Part shown: in pieces, positions 25,102 to 33,313 of the stretch | Layout: each line of letters starts with the position of its first letter | Numbering within the stretch: the stretch's first letter is position 1 | Assembly (NCBI GenBank): GCA_031553225.1 | Contig: JAVBLU010000013.1 | Span: forward strand, 115,355 to 179,354 | Reading direction: 5' to 3' | Length of the DNA: 64,000 nucleotides | Source: JAVBLU01 sp031553225 | GTDB taxonomy: Bacteria; Bacillota; Clostridia; Christensenellales; UBA1750 | Made by a program: the position numbers and the translations under genes | The notes under the pieces: model-generated | Database searches by the model: none | Told to the model about the DNA's origin: nothing | The model's input: only the letters and a program-made list of their open reading frames with translations

Positions 25102-26073
25102 TCACTTTGTGCAATACCGAAGATAGCCGGTGAAAACCAATTCGATACCCAGCTCCCTTGCCAAGTCGGCGATGGCGCTGTCGTCGTCCTTGGTCGACCA
25201 CCCGCCGCCCAGGATGTTATCGATCGTTTTGAAGCCGGCCGTCACGGACGCATCATAAAAATCCTCAAAAATGTCCGGGCGTCTGCGCAACAAGGCGGCC
25301 TGCGCGTGCTCGGGCAATGAGCGAAGCGTCTCCTGCGTCACGTATCCCTCGCCCGAAACATAAATACCGCCCGGCTTGAGTACCCTGTAAATTTCACTGA
25401 GCGCCTCGTACTTATCGCCTTCGGTGTTGCCGAACCCTCCGCCCGATGAGATGACGTCCACGCTGTTGTCGCTGAACGGTATATCGCAATGATCGATAGC
25501 CGCATAGGATACATGCGGCGGATTGAGTTCGGCATCGAATAGCCTTTTCCACTCGCGCACGACGGTTGGCGAAAGATCGCTGATGATGACGTTGGCATCC
25601 GGCTTTTCCAGCAGAACGGCCGGCATGTAGCCGCCGCCCGGGCCGGCGCCGATTTCCAGAATGACGCCGCCGTGCTCGGCGATCTTTTTCCCGATGTACT
25701 GTCTGGCCGCCCTGTTCGCCTTATGCTCCTCCCAGTTTCTCTTTGTCCATTCGCCCTCGATAATGCGCTTGGCCCATGCGCTGTTGTACGCTCGTTCTTC
25801 TTCGGGCACAAACAGGGCGATGTCCTTCATTTCAAAGGGCCTGTTGGCAATTCTGCGAATGACGCCGCCGCCCTCGAGAATCTCGTTGATAGAGACATGG
25901 ACAAGCCAGGACATACCCAAAAGGATGTCTACGTCCGGCAAAGCCTGCCCGGTTTCCCACTTGGATACCGCCTGAGCGCTGACGCCAAGCTTTTCGGCAA
26001 AAGCCGCCTGCGAAAAGCCGCTCCCCTTGCGAAGGGAGCATATCCGGTTGCCCACTTCCGCTTTGTTGATCAT
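25102..26073 (-). CDS. XRE helix-turn-helix domain fused to a SAM-dependent methyltransferase
   Basis: A 323-residue two-domain protein. Residues about 5-65 are an XRE helix-turn-helix (ICSLRKGSGFSQAAFAEKLG, then SAQAVSKWETGQALPD). Residues about 135-260 are a class I methyltransferase with the SAM-binding motif ILEIGAGPGGGY, the acidic DLSP of motif II, IPFSDNSVDVISS and the YRVLKPGGIYV strand. The segment between (IIEGEWTKRNWEEHKANRAAR) is helical. The coding bases look AT-richer than the neighbours, which suggests lateral acquisition. The start at 26073 has GGTGG upstream. The substrate is unknown; either a regulator with a methyl-transfer sensor or an enzyme that autoregulates is possible. 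Confidence 0.83.
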   Translation of the reverse strand: MINKAEVGNRICSLRKGSGFSQAAFAEKLGVSAQAVSKWETGQALPDVDILLGMSWLVHVSINEILEGGGVIRRIANRPFEMKDIALFVPEEERAYNSAWAKRIIEGEWTKRNWEEHKANRAARQYIGKKIAEHGGVILEIGAGPGGGYMPAVLLEKPDANVIISDLSPTVVREWKRLFDAELNPPHVSYAAIDHCDIPFSDNSVDVISSGGGFGNTEGDKYEALSEIYRVLKPGGIYVSGEGYVTQETLRSLPEHAQAALLRRRPDIFEDFYDASVTAGFKTIDNILGGGWSTKDDDSAIADLARELGIELVFTGYLRYCTK

Positions 26074-26094
26074 CAACTCACCACCTATGGGAAC

Positions 26095-26123
26095 AGCATA
26101 GCAGGCCGTGCAACACAGCGCAA
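26095..26123 (-). promoter_or_regulatory. Candidate promoter of the XRE-methyltransferase gene
   Basis: TTGCGC (26118-26123), 17 bases, TATGCT (26095-26100), minus strand, 22 bases before the start codon. Confidence 0.5.
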
Positions 26124-26153
26124 TGGACCGCAAATTGGAAAAGCATAACCGCT

Positions 26154-26170
26154 GTCAACCGTAGGTTGAC
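26154..26170. promoter_or_regulatory. Perfect inverted repeat upstream of the XRE-methyltransferase gene
   Basis: GTCAACC-GTA-GGTTGAC: 7-bp arms around a 3-base centre, about 30 bases upstream of the candidate -35 element. The size and position suit a dimeric regulator, which may be the encoded XRE protein itself. Confidence 0.5.
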
Positions 26171-26541
26171 CGGATGAATCCCGCGCAGGGCCTTTGCGGT
26201 GCGCCGCATCTGCCGCTGTCTGGTTTAACTCCACGCTCCGCATCACCTCACGGAATGCGGGTATACCCCCTGGCCCAAGCTCCTGAGAACAGGACAAACG
26301 CCCCGCCGCAGGGGCGTCCATACGGGCTGACTATCGATTGACTGCCACATGATGAACATGTGCTTCCGGGCCATTCGGCGCCAAGCTCGCCGATGGACAG
26401 GCAACTCAGCCCCAGTGCGATGGCGTCTGCGGTGCAGGACGGGGGAAACCACGCTTCGTCTGCCGCAGGACCCTCGCCGCGAACGGCCCTGCCTGCCACA
26501 GACAGACTGCGAATCTCTCCAGCTCCGCGCAGACACACAGG
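26171..26541. other. Intergenic stretch with no supported gene
   Basis: Several short frames cross this region on both strands, but none has a Shine-Dalgarno, a family match or normal composition. The only structured element is ACGCCCC-TGCGGC-GGGGCGT followed by TTTG on the minus strand (about 26298-26317), which could terminate transcription from the TPR gene. Confidence 0.5.
26298..26317 (-). terminator. Possible terminator downstream of the mrfA operon
   Basis: A 7-bp G/C-rich stem with a 6-base loop followed on the minus strand by TTTGT. It is over 200 bases from the stop of the TPR gene and has a short U tract. Confidence 0.35.
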
Positions 26542-27279
26542 TCAGCCCAGGGATGCGCGGAAGGCCTCCACCGTCTCGCGCGGGACGGTACCCAGGGGCT
26601 TAAACTCCATGGACAGGGCCTTGTCCGCCAGCTCGCGGGCCTTATCGTCCTCGCCGAGTTCGTGGGCGATGAAGGCTAGGTAGGCGATGGAGTCGATCTG
26701 GTCGGCGCGCAGCTCATGCGCGCGCTGAAAAAAAACGCGCGCCTCCTCAAAGCGGCCCTGCCGATAGCGCAGCTGGCCCATGTTGTCCTGGATGACGGCA
26801 TCGTCCGCTTCGTAGTCGAGCGCTTCCGCGTTGATCTCCTCGGCGCGCGTATAATCGCCGGTCTTGTCACCCTGGGCGATGAGCAAATAGCCGTAGCTGC
26901 CGTAAAAGGAGGCGTTCTTGTAGAAAGCGTATACCTCGTCCAGCATCTGTACGGCGTGGTCTATGTCGCCGTTTTTCCAGTACGCCAGCGCCAGGTTCAC
27001 GCGGATGTTCGCCCGGTCTGATTTTGTATAGCGCTTGTTTTGTCCCTTCTTAGGGGGCGCGAAGCGCTTGTCGCTCTCAAACCACGCAAGCGACTCGGCC
27101 AAGAAGTTTTTAGCATTCTCGAACTCGTTGTTGCGCAGCAACAGCACGCCACAGGCCGCGTAGAAGCGGGCGCGGTCGCATCCGGCGGCAAAGGCGCGGT
27201 CATACAGCGTTCTGGCTTTCTTCAGGTTGCCGCGCGCATGGATGAGATAGGCATATAGCGCTTGTGGGTTACCGAACAT
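26542..27279 (-). CDS. Tetratricopeptide-repeat protein
   Basis: A 245-residue soluble protein made of about five or six TPR-like helical pairs. Units can be seen at ALYAYLIHARGNLKKARTLYD, FYAACGVLLLRNNEFENAKNF, RVNLALAYWKNGDIDHAVQML, AVIQDNMGQLRYRQGRFEEA and SIAYLAFIAHELGEDDKARE. TPR arrays mediate protein-protein contacts. It has no signal peptide. The start at 27279 overlaps the end of mrfB by 11 bases, with GGAGG about 12 bases ahead. Co-translation with mrfB suggests it may be a partner of the MrfAB repair factors, which is inference. Confidence 0.8.
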   Translation of the reverse strand: MFGNPQALYAYLIHARGNLKKARTLYDRAFAAGCDRARFYAACGVLLLRNNEFENAKNFLAESLAWFESDKRFAPPKKGQNKRYTKSDRANIRVNLALAYWKNGDIDHAVQMLDEVYAFYKNASFYGSYGYLLIAQGDKTGDYTRAEEINAEALDYEADDAVIQDNMGQLRYRQGRFEEARVFFQRAHELRADQIDSIAYLAFIAHELGEDDKARELADKALSMEFKPLGTVPRETVEAFRASLG

Positions 27280-28441
27280 GGCGTACCCCGTCCTCCCTGC
27301 TCTGTTTGCCCGCCCGCCGCACGATGCGCGCGCGGCGCTTAGACAGCTCCTCCAGCAGCGCCGCATCGCCCGATTCGCGCGCGCGCTGCGACGCTTCGTC
27401 CACGGCGTATAGGGCCGTTGGGTAGTCCTTCAGGCGGTGCTCGCACACCTTGGCCAGCGCGAGCAGCGCCTCCTGTCCGCCCACGCGGGCGTCCACCAGC
27501 GATAAAAGCGCGTCGCGCTCCTCCTGCGGGCGCTTGGTACGCCGGTACAGCCTGTGCAGCGCCCAGCGCGCCGCCATGCCCTCGGCGCTGCCCGGCCGCC
27601 CGGCGGCGGCGATGCGGTAGCAGCGCTCCGCCCATTCCAGCTGCCCCGCCCGCTCGTGAAGCCGACCTATGCCCACCGCGTCCGCCCGGTGGCCCTCCTC
27701 CGGCTGGCTGGCGAGGCGCGCTAGCTGGCCGTGCAGGGCCGCCAAAGACACGATGTCCTGCGCATTGTGGCGGGCAACCTCCAGCAACAGCTCTTCCTCA
27801 CGCGTCCTCAAAAAGCGGAAGAACCGCTCGGGCGCTTCCCTGCCGGGCAGATCGTCCTCCCGCACAAAGCCAAGCGCACCGCTCTCGATGTCCGTCAGCG
27901 CGCACTTGCGCAGGCGCAGCTTGTACACCCGCCGCGCGGCGGTTAAAAGGTCTGTGTGCGGGTTGCCAAGCGGCTCCTGCAGCCGATTCATTATCATGCG
28001 GGCGCGCAGAAGAGGCAGGTCGAAGGAGGCCCCGTTGTAGGTGACCAGCGCCCGGCCGGAAATGCGCTCGGCCACGGCGGCCAGCACTGCACCCTCGTCG
28101 CAGTAGTCACGCAGAAGCAGCTGCTCCACCACGAACTCCTCGCCCTCCAAGTACCCCATGCCCACCAAAAACGCCAGCGTGCCTACGCCGCCCGACAGGC
28201 CCGTGGTCTCCGTGTCCAGGTACACGGCCGCGTGCGGATCAAACGCTTCGCCCGGCGAAAGCAGGGAAAAGCCGCTCACACCCACCTGGAGCAGGGCGGA
28301 GAGCTGCGCACGCCCCACGGTATGCGCAAGCGGGTAGCGCCGCACGATCCGCCACAGCGGCATCTCCTCCTGCGGGGGCGGCGCTGCCTGCGCGGGCATT
28401 GTGGACAGCGTGCGCAACCGGGAAGACAGGTTGCGGATCAC
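27269..28441 (-). CDS. mrfB: MrfB-like (YprB) RNase H-fold exonuclease
   Basis: A 390-residue protein. Residues about 70-240 form a DEDD-type 3'-5' exonuclease fold: VYLDTETTGLSGGVG (first Asp/Glu pair), YNGASFDLPLL (middle Asp) and the HNAQDIVSLAAL motif (last Asp). The remainder has TPR-like helices. In Bacillus subtilis, YprB/MrfB acts with the helicase MrfA in a nucleotide-excision-independent repair route for mitomycin C damage. The start is GTG at 28441, overlapping the mrfA stop as GTGA, which strongly couples the two. The downstream TPR gene overlaps its end. Confidence 0.87.
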   Translation of the reverse strand: MIRNLSSRLRTLSTMPAQAAPPPQEEMPLWRIVRRYPLAHTVGRAQLSALLQVGVSGFSLLSPGEAFDPHAAVYLDTETTGLSGGVGTLAFLVGMGYLEGEEFVVEQLLLRDYCDEGAVLAAVAERISGRALVTYNGASFDLPLLRARMIMNRLQEPLGNPHTDLLTAARRVYKLRLRKCALTDIESGALGFVREDDLPGREAPERFFRFLRTREEELLLEVARHNAQDIVSLAALHGQLARLASQPEEGHRADAVGIGRLHERAGQLEWAERCYRIAAAGRPGSAEGMAARWALHRLYRRTKRPQEERDALLSLVDARVGGQEALLALAKVCEHRLKDYPTALYAVDEASQRARESGDAALLEELSKRRARIVRRAGKQSREDGVRHVR

Positions 28442-30741
28442 GGCGTGTTGAGCAGCGCGTCGATGAGCGCGAGCACGTCGCCCTTGCCCGCCGCGATGCC
28501 CCCTCCGTCGCCCGGCCCCGCGCCGCCGCCCGACGCCGCCCCAACGCAGGACGGGCAGCCGTCCTCGCAGGGACAGGTTTCAATCAGGCCGCGGCTGCGC
28601 AGCAGCAGCTCTTCCATGCGCCCGGATAGCGCCTCCGAAAGCCCGATGCCGCCCGGGCACACGTCGTAAAAAAACACCGTGGCCCCGCCCGTGAACGGGT
28701 CGCGGATGTGGCACACCGCGCGTATATCGTGCTCGTCACATAAAAGGTCCATGGGCGCCATGCGTTGCAGCACGCCCGTGAGGCCCACCAGCGCCGTCTG
28801 CCCCGTCTCGCGCGAAAAGCGCGCCATGGCCGCCTCCGGGATGACCAGCCAGCACCCCTGGGTGTGCAGATCGGTCTGCGGCAGGTTGACCGGCCCAAAG
28901 CCCAGGCTCTCCTGCGTGTCCAGCTTGAACTTCTTAAACAGCGTGACGATGCTGGAGACGAGCACCTCGCCGCTCTCCACAAGGCTGCCGCCCGGGCCTT
29001 CCTGCTGCACGAACACGTCCAACACGCGCAGCTGAACCGACATGTTCGCGTCCGTATAGTAGTCCACGTCCACGCGGCGCACATACGCCTTCTTGTTGTC
29101 AAAATCCAGCTCTTCCACCTGATACTGGTTGCCTTCGTGCAGATAGACGGCCTTCTCGTGCAGGAGCATGGGCACGGTGAAGCGGTCCATCTCACCCATC
29201 ACGCGCGGCTCGGACTTGCTGCGCGTGATGTCCACGATCAGGAAGTTCTCCTCCATCATGCCCGTGCGCAGGGACACTTCGCTGGCGGGGAACTCCTCGG
29301 TTTGCCAGTAGTACTTGCCGCCCGCCGCGCGCAGCACTTGCTCGCTTGTGAGGTGGGAGAGCAACTCGCCCGTCTCCTGAAGGCCTCCGTACAGCTCGCC
29401 GCGCTCGAAGGGGATCTCGTAGGCTGCGCACTTTATGTGGGAGAGCAGAATGTGCAGGTTGTCCGGGTCCACAAGAGCCATCTCAGGCGGGCGGCCGAGC
29501 AGATAGTCCGGGTTTCGCACGATGTACTGGTCAATCGGAGATGAATTGGCGATCAGGATGGTGAGCGAGGTCTCCTGTCGCCGGCCGGCCCGGCCCGCAC
29601 GCTGCCACATGGAGGCGACCGAGCCGGGGTAGCCACACAGCACGCACGCCTGCAGCTGCCCGATGTCGATGCCGAGCTCCAGCGCGTTTGTGGACACCAC
29701 GGCGCGCACCTCGCCCGAGCGCAGGCCTTTTTCGATCTCGCGACGCAGGGAGGGCAGGTATCCGCCCCGATAGCCGCGCACGCCGCCGCTGCGGCCCAGC
29801 GTGTCCTGCACGACGCCCTTGAGCGTGCGAACGAGCACTTCTACCGCCAGACGCGAGCGGGCGAACAAAATGGTCTGCACGCCCCGGCCCACCAGGTACG
29901 AGCCGATCGCGCGCGTTTCCTGCACGGCTCCCTTGCGGATGCCCAGCTGCTTGTTGATCACAGGCGGGTTATAGAACACCACGTGCTTTTCCCCGCAAGG
30001 CGCCCAGGAACGATCCACCAGGAACATGGGCCGGCCGGTGAGCGCCTCGGCCAGCTCCTTAGGGTTCTTGATGGTGGCCGAGCAGCAGATGACGCGCGGG
30101 TTGCTGCCATAAAAGGCGCAGATGCGCAGAAGCCTGCGCAGCACGTTGGCCATGTGTGCCCCAAACACGCCGCGGTACACATGCACCTCGTCGATGACGA
30201 TAAAGCGCAGGTTCTCAAACAGCCGCACCCACTTCGTGTGAAGCGGCAGAATGCCCGAGTGGAGCATATCCGGGTTGGTCACCACCACGTGCCCCGCCTG
30301 GCGCACGGCCGTGCGGGCGGTGGCGGGCGTATCCCCGTCGTAGGTGGACGTTTTGATATCGGCGCCCGTGGTCTGGATGAGCGCGTACAGCTCGGCCACC
30401 TGGTCCTGCGCCAGGGCCTTGGTGGGAAACAGATACAGCGCGCGGGCCGAGTCGTCCTGCAGGATGGCGGACAGGACGGGCAGATTGTAGCACAGCGTCT
30501 TTCCGGAGGCCGTGGGCGTCACGACGGTCACGTCCCGCCCCTGCGCCACCGCGTCCAGGGCCATGCGCTGGTGATGGTACAGCTGCGTAATGCCGCGGCC
30601 CTGCAGCGCGGCGCGCAGGCGTTCATCCATCCCTTCGGGCAGGGGATCGTACACGCCCTCCACGGCGGGCTGCACATGCCAGCGGATCACATTGTCCATG
30701 AACGAGCCGTCCGCGCGCAGCTCGGCAATCAGCTGCCGCAT
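28438..30741 (-). CDS. mrfA: MrfA-like (YprA) DEAH-box DNA helicase with C-terminal zinc cluster
   Basis: A 767-residue superfamily 2 helicase. Motif I is PTASGKT (76-82), motif II is DEVH near 175, CSATIKNP follows, then GTPase-free RecA2 motifs STNALELGIDIG and QRAGRAGRR. The C-terminal DUF1998 domain ends in a four-Cys cluster, CPCEDGCPSC, expected to bind zinc. This architecture is that of MrfA, a 3'-5' helicase for mitomycin C repair. A long in-frame extension upstream to 31194 lacks a ribosome site, and the start at 30741 has GGAGG 6 bases upstream. A LexA-like box adjoins its promoter. Confidence 0.92.
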   Translation of the reverse strand: MRQLIAELRADGSFMDNVIRWHVQPAVEGVYDPLPEGMDERLRAALQGRGITQLYHHQRMALDAVAQGRDVTVVTPTASGKTLCYNLPVLSAILQDDSARALYLFPTKALAQDQVAELYALIQTTGADIKTSTYDGDTPATARTAVRQAGHVVVTNPDMLHSGILPLHTKWVRLFENLRFIVIDEVHVYRGVFGAHMANVLRRLLRICAFYGSNPRVICCSATIKNPKELAEALTGRPMFLVDRSWAPCGEKHVVFYNPPVINKQLGIRKGAVQETRAIGSYLVGRGVQTILFARSRLAVEVLVRTLKGVVQDTLGRSGGVRGYRGGYLPSLRREIEKGLRSGEVRAVVSTNALELGIDIGQLQACVLCGYPGSVASMWQRAGRAGRRQETSLTILIANSSPIDQYIVRNPDYLLGRPPEMALVDPDNLHILLSHIKCAAYEIPFERGELYGGLQETGELLSHLTSEQVLRAAGGKYYWQTEEFPASEVSLRTGMMEENFLIVDITRSKSEPRVMGEMDRFTVPMLLHEKAVYLHEGNQYQVEELDFDNKKAYVRRVDVDYYTDANMSVQLRVLDVFVQQEGPGGSLVESGEVLVSSIVTLFKKFKLDTQESLGFGPVNLPQTDLHTQGCWLVIPEAAMARFSRETGQTALVGLTGVLQRMAPMDLLCDEHDIRAVCHIRDPFTGGATVFFYDVCPGGIGLSEALSGRMEELLLRSRGLIETCPCEDGCPSCVGAASGGGAGPGDGGGIAAGKGDVLALIDALLNTP

Positions 30742-30768
30742 GTCCATCCTCCCACTCCCCTTTTTCGT

Positions 30769-30797
30769 ATCATACCACATTTTCCGCGCAAGTGCAA
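30769..30797 (-). promoter_or_regulatory. mrfA promoter
   Basis: TTGCAC (30792-30797), 17 bases, TATGAT (30769-30774) on the minus strand, about 28 bases before the mrfA start codon. Confidence 0.7.
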
Positions 30798-30809
30798 GAA
30801 CAGGCGTTC
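30798..30809. promoter_or_regulatory. LexA/DinR-like palindrome abutting the mrfA -35
   Basis: GAAC-AGGC-GTTC matches the core of the Firmicutes SOS box (GAAC-N4-GTTC) and ends directly at the -35 hexamer. A core of this form is expected about once per 64 kb by chance, so only the position gives it weight. Confidence 0.5.
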
Positions 30810-30859
30810 CGCTTCTTTTCGGCAGCCCGGCGGTCATAGGATGCAGGGGAGGTGGGCGG

Positions 30860-31654
30860 ATGCGGATCATCGGGTATGCGTCGATGCGCGTGCAGCGCAG
30901 GTTTGCCGGCGCGCTCATCGCGCTTGGGCTCTGCCTGGCCGCCACGTTGGAACCCAGCGTGCAGGCCGCGCTGGACAAGAGCGGCCGGGACGTGACCACG
31001 CTTGCGCGGGAAAAGCTGGTTCCCGTATACAGCGTGCAGACGCAGCGCAAGGCCGTAAGCGTCACGCTAAACGCCGCAACGGGCGATGAGCACATCGAAC
31101 AGATTTTGGACGTTCTGGACGATGCGGGCGTAACCACCAGCTTCTTCGTGCTGGGCTCCTGGGCGCAGAAGTATCCGCAGGCCGTGAAGGCCATCGCCGC
31201 GGCCGGGCACAGGGTGGAAAACCACTCCGACCGTCACCCGCACATGAACGCGCTGCCGGACAAGGAGATCGCCGCGGACATTCAGGCCGCGGGAGAAAAA
31301 ATAGAAGCGCTCACCGGCGCAAAGCCCACGCTCTTCCGCGCGCCGTACGGGGAATACAACGACCGGGTGATGACCGCGGCGAACGCGCTGGGCTATACGG
31401 GCGTGCAGTGGAGCATCGACTCCATTGACTGGAAGGGCGAAGGCCAGTCCGTCACCGTCCCGAGGGTGCTGAACAGCCTGGCGCCCGGAGGCATCGTGCT
31501 GCTGCACACCGACGCCAAGGACGTTGTGCCGGCGCTGCGGCGCATCCTGGCGGGTATCAAATCCGCCGGGTATGAGGCCGTGCCCCTCGACGAGCTTCTC
31601 CTCACGGGACCATCCCGCGTGGACGCCCAGGGCGTGCAGCGGCCCCTGCCTTAA
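30860..31654 (+). CDS. PdaB-like polysaccharide deacetylase family protein, catalytic Asp replaced
   Basis: A 264-residue exported protein with an N-terminal hydrophobic segment (about 14-30), then a NodB-type fold. The introduction VPVYSVQTQRKAVSVTL and the following segments match the sporulation protein PdaB. The zinc-type His motif HSDRH (122-126) and RAPYG (160-164) are present, and so is VLLHTD near the end. The catalytic motif that reads F-D-A-A-x-G in PdaB is here L-N-A-A-T-G, so the Asp is Asn (71). Activity may be lost. GGAGG lies 7 bases before the ATG at 30860; the longer frame overlaps mrfA. It indicates a spore-forming ancestry. Confidence 0.83.
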   Translation: MRIIGYASMRVQRRFAGALIALGLCLAATLEPSVQAALDKSGRDVTTLAREKLVPVYSVQTQRKAVSVTLNAATGDEHIEQILDVLDDAGVTTSFFVLGSWAQKYPQAVKAIAAAGHRVENHSDRHPHMNALPDKEIAADIQAAGEKIEALTGAKPTLFRAPYGEYNDRVMTAANALGYTGVQWSIDSIDWKGEGQSVTVPRVLNSLAPGGIVLLHTDAKDVVPALRRILAGIKSAGYEAVPLDELLLTGPSRVDAQGVQRPLP

Positions 31655-31674
31655 CTGCGCGCCGATGCAGGAAC

Positions 31675-31712
31675 AACGCCAGCCCAACGCCGCTGCGCGC
31701 CGGGCTGACGTT
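31675..31712 (+). terminator. Possible terminator after the PdaB-like gene
   Basis: AACG and CAGCCC pair with GGGCTG and CGTT across a 16-base loop, with mismatches at one position. It sits 20 bases after the stop, but the U tract is only TTCG. Confidence 0.3.
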
Positions 31713-31752
31713 CGTGCCGTATGCTTGTGCCGCGAGGGCAACGCAGTATCCT

Positions 31753-32295
31753 CTATCTGTCGAACTCCCGCGCCAGGATACCCATATACACTTTATCCGT
31801 ATACTGACCGTCCTTGAATACCCATTCGGGCAGACGTCCCACTTCCTGAAAGCCCACTTTTTTGTAGCAAGCGATGGCCGCGCAATTGTCTGCATGGACG
31901 GTGAGCATGATATTATGAAGATTCAATGTGTTAAACCCATACGCTAGAATCAATCGGATGGCCTCGGCACCGTAGCCCTTGCCTCTTTGCGCCTCTTCGC
32001 CGATAAAAATGCCAAGAAAAGCGTTGCGGTTGAGATGGTCGATGTTATGTATGCTTATGGAACCAATCACCACGTCGCCGTCAAGGAGGACCATCGCATA
32101 GCGCTGCATATCGCTTCCCGGTTCGTACAGCCATTTCATATCGCTTTTCGATGAAACGACGCGATGATACTGACCGAAATGAGCGGCGACAGCGTGATCG
32201 TTCATCCACCTTATGTAGTTCTCAGCATCGTCGTCGTTGGCGCTGACTGGCGACAGGTAGAGGCGTTCGCCGACAATTTTACGGAAATAGCGCAT
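31753..32295 (-). CDS. GNAT family N-acetyltransferase (RimJ/RimL type)
   Basis: A 180-residue acetyltransferase. The acetyl-CoA loop is EEAQRGKGYGAEA, preceded by the strand LGIFIG and followed by NLHNIMLTVHADN and the C-terminal CYKKVGFQEVG, as in the RimJ/RimL/SpeG group. The substrate is unknown; ribosomal proteins, small amines or antibiotics are possible. The start at 32295 has GGAGG 7 bases upstream. Codon use looks AT-richer than its neighbours, so it may be a recent arrival. It stands alone downstream of ftsY. Confidence 0.85.
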   Translation of the reverse strand: MRYFRKIVGERLYLSPVSANDDDAENYIRWMNDHAVAAHFGQYHRVVSSKSDMKWLYEPGSDMQRYAMVLLDGDVVIGSISIHNIDHLNRNAFLGIFIGEEAQRGKGYGAEAIRLILAYGFNTLNLHNIMLTVHADNCAAIACYKKVGFQEVGRLPEWVFKDGQYTDKVYMGILAREFDR

Positions 32296-32371
32296 GAGCA
32301 CGCCTCCTCATTGTGTGGTTTCCCCCGCAGCGCATGCGCATGCAGCCCAGGTTTCAAGGCCGCCGGTGACG

Positions 32372-33298
32372 TCAGCGGCCGTCCACGGGCAAAATGGCGT
32401 CCACAAATTCCTCGGCCACGAAGGGCTGCTGGTCGGCGATGCCCTCGCCCACGCAGATGAAGCGCACGGGCAGGTTCAGTTCGGTCTTCACCGAGAAGGC
32501 GATGCCCCCCTTGGCCGTACCGTCCAGCTTGGTAAGGATGATGCCGTCCAGCTGCACGGCCTGCGTGAACACCTTTGCCTGCTGCAGGCCGCTTTGGCCG
32601 GTTGTCGCATCCAGCACGAGCAGGGAGCGCAGGTCCGCGTCCGCCATCTCGCGCTCGATCACCCGCTTCATCTTTTTCAGCTCTTCCACCAGGTGCTCCT
32701 TGTTGTGCAGGCGGCCCGCCGTGTCGATGATGACCATATCGCAACCGCGCGCTTTCGCGGCGCGCAGCGCGTCGAATACCACAGCGGCAGGGTCGGCGCC
32801 CTCGCCGTGCTTCACGATGGGCACGCCGGCGCGCTCGGCCCAAATGGAGAGCTGCTCCGTGGCGGCGGCGCGGAAGGTGTCCGCCGCGCAGATGAGCACG
32901 CTGCGCCCGTCCTCCTTGTAACGCAGAGCCAGCTTGCCCACGGTGGTCGTCTTCCCCACGCCGTTCACGCCCACGATGAAGAGCACGGCCGGTTTCCCGG
33001 GCAAAAAGGGCGGCGCGATGAACTGGCGCACCATGATGTAGCGCAGAAGCTCGCGCGCCTTCGCGGCGTCGCGTACGCCTTCCTCGCGCACGCGGGCGCG
33101 CAGTTCGCTGAGGATGTGCGCGCTGGTCGTCACGCCCATGTCGGCCGAGACCAAAATAGCCTCCAGCTCCTCGTAGAAGGCGTCGTTCAACTGGCGGGTG
33201 GAGCCGACCAGCTGATCCACCTTGGCGGCCAGTTGATCGCGCGTGCGGGACATGCCTTCCTTCAGACGGGCAAAAAAACCTTTTTTTTCAGGCTGCAT
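32372..33298 (-). CDS. ftsY: Signal recognition particle receptor FtsY
   Basis: FtsY is the membrane-associated GTPase that receives the SRP-ribosome complex for protein targeting. The 308-residue form has a short basic N-terminal region, the NG domain with G1 GVNGVGKTT (110-118), DTFRAAA, DTAGR, TKLDGTAKGG and the closing FVGEGI-like ICVGEGIADQQPF. The long acidic A domain seen in proteobacteria is missing, as in Firmicutes. It is the last gene of the yceD-to-ftsY cluster, 15 bases after smc. Confidence 0.97.
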   Translation of the reverse strand: MQPEKKGFFARLKEGMSRTRDQLAAKVDQLVGSTRQLNDAFYEELEAILVSADMGVTTSAHILSELRARVREEGVRDAAKARELLRYIMVRQFIAPPFLPGKPAVLFIVGVNGVGKTTTVGKLALRYKEDGRSVLICAADTFRAAATEQLSIWAERAGVPIVKHGEGADPAAVVFDALRAAKARGCDMVIIDTAGRLHNKEHLVEELKKMKRVIEREMADADLRSLLVLDATTGQSGLQQAKVFTQAVQLDGIILTKLDGTAKGGIAFSVKTELNLPVRFICVGEGIADQQPFVAEEFVDAILPVDGR

Positions 33299-33313
33299 GA
33301 CTGTACCTCCTGA

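Noticed and set aside
30742..31194. N-terminal extension of mrfA by 151 codons
   Set aside because: It runs through the promoter and the LexA-like box and overlaps the divergent gene; the start with GGAGG at 30741 gives the family N-terminus.
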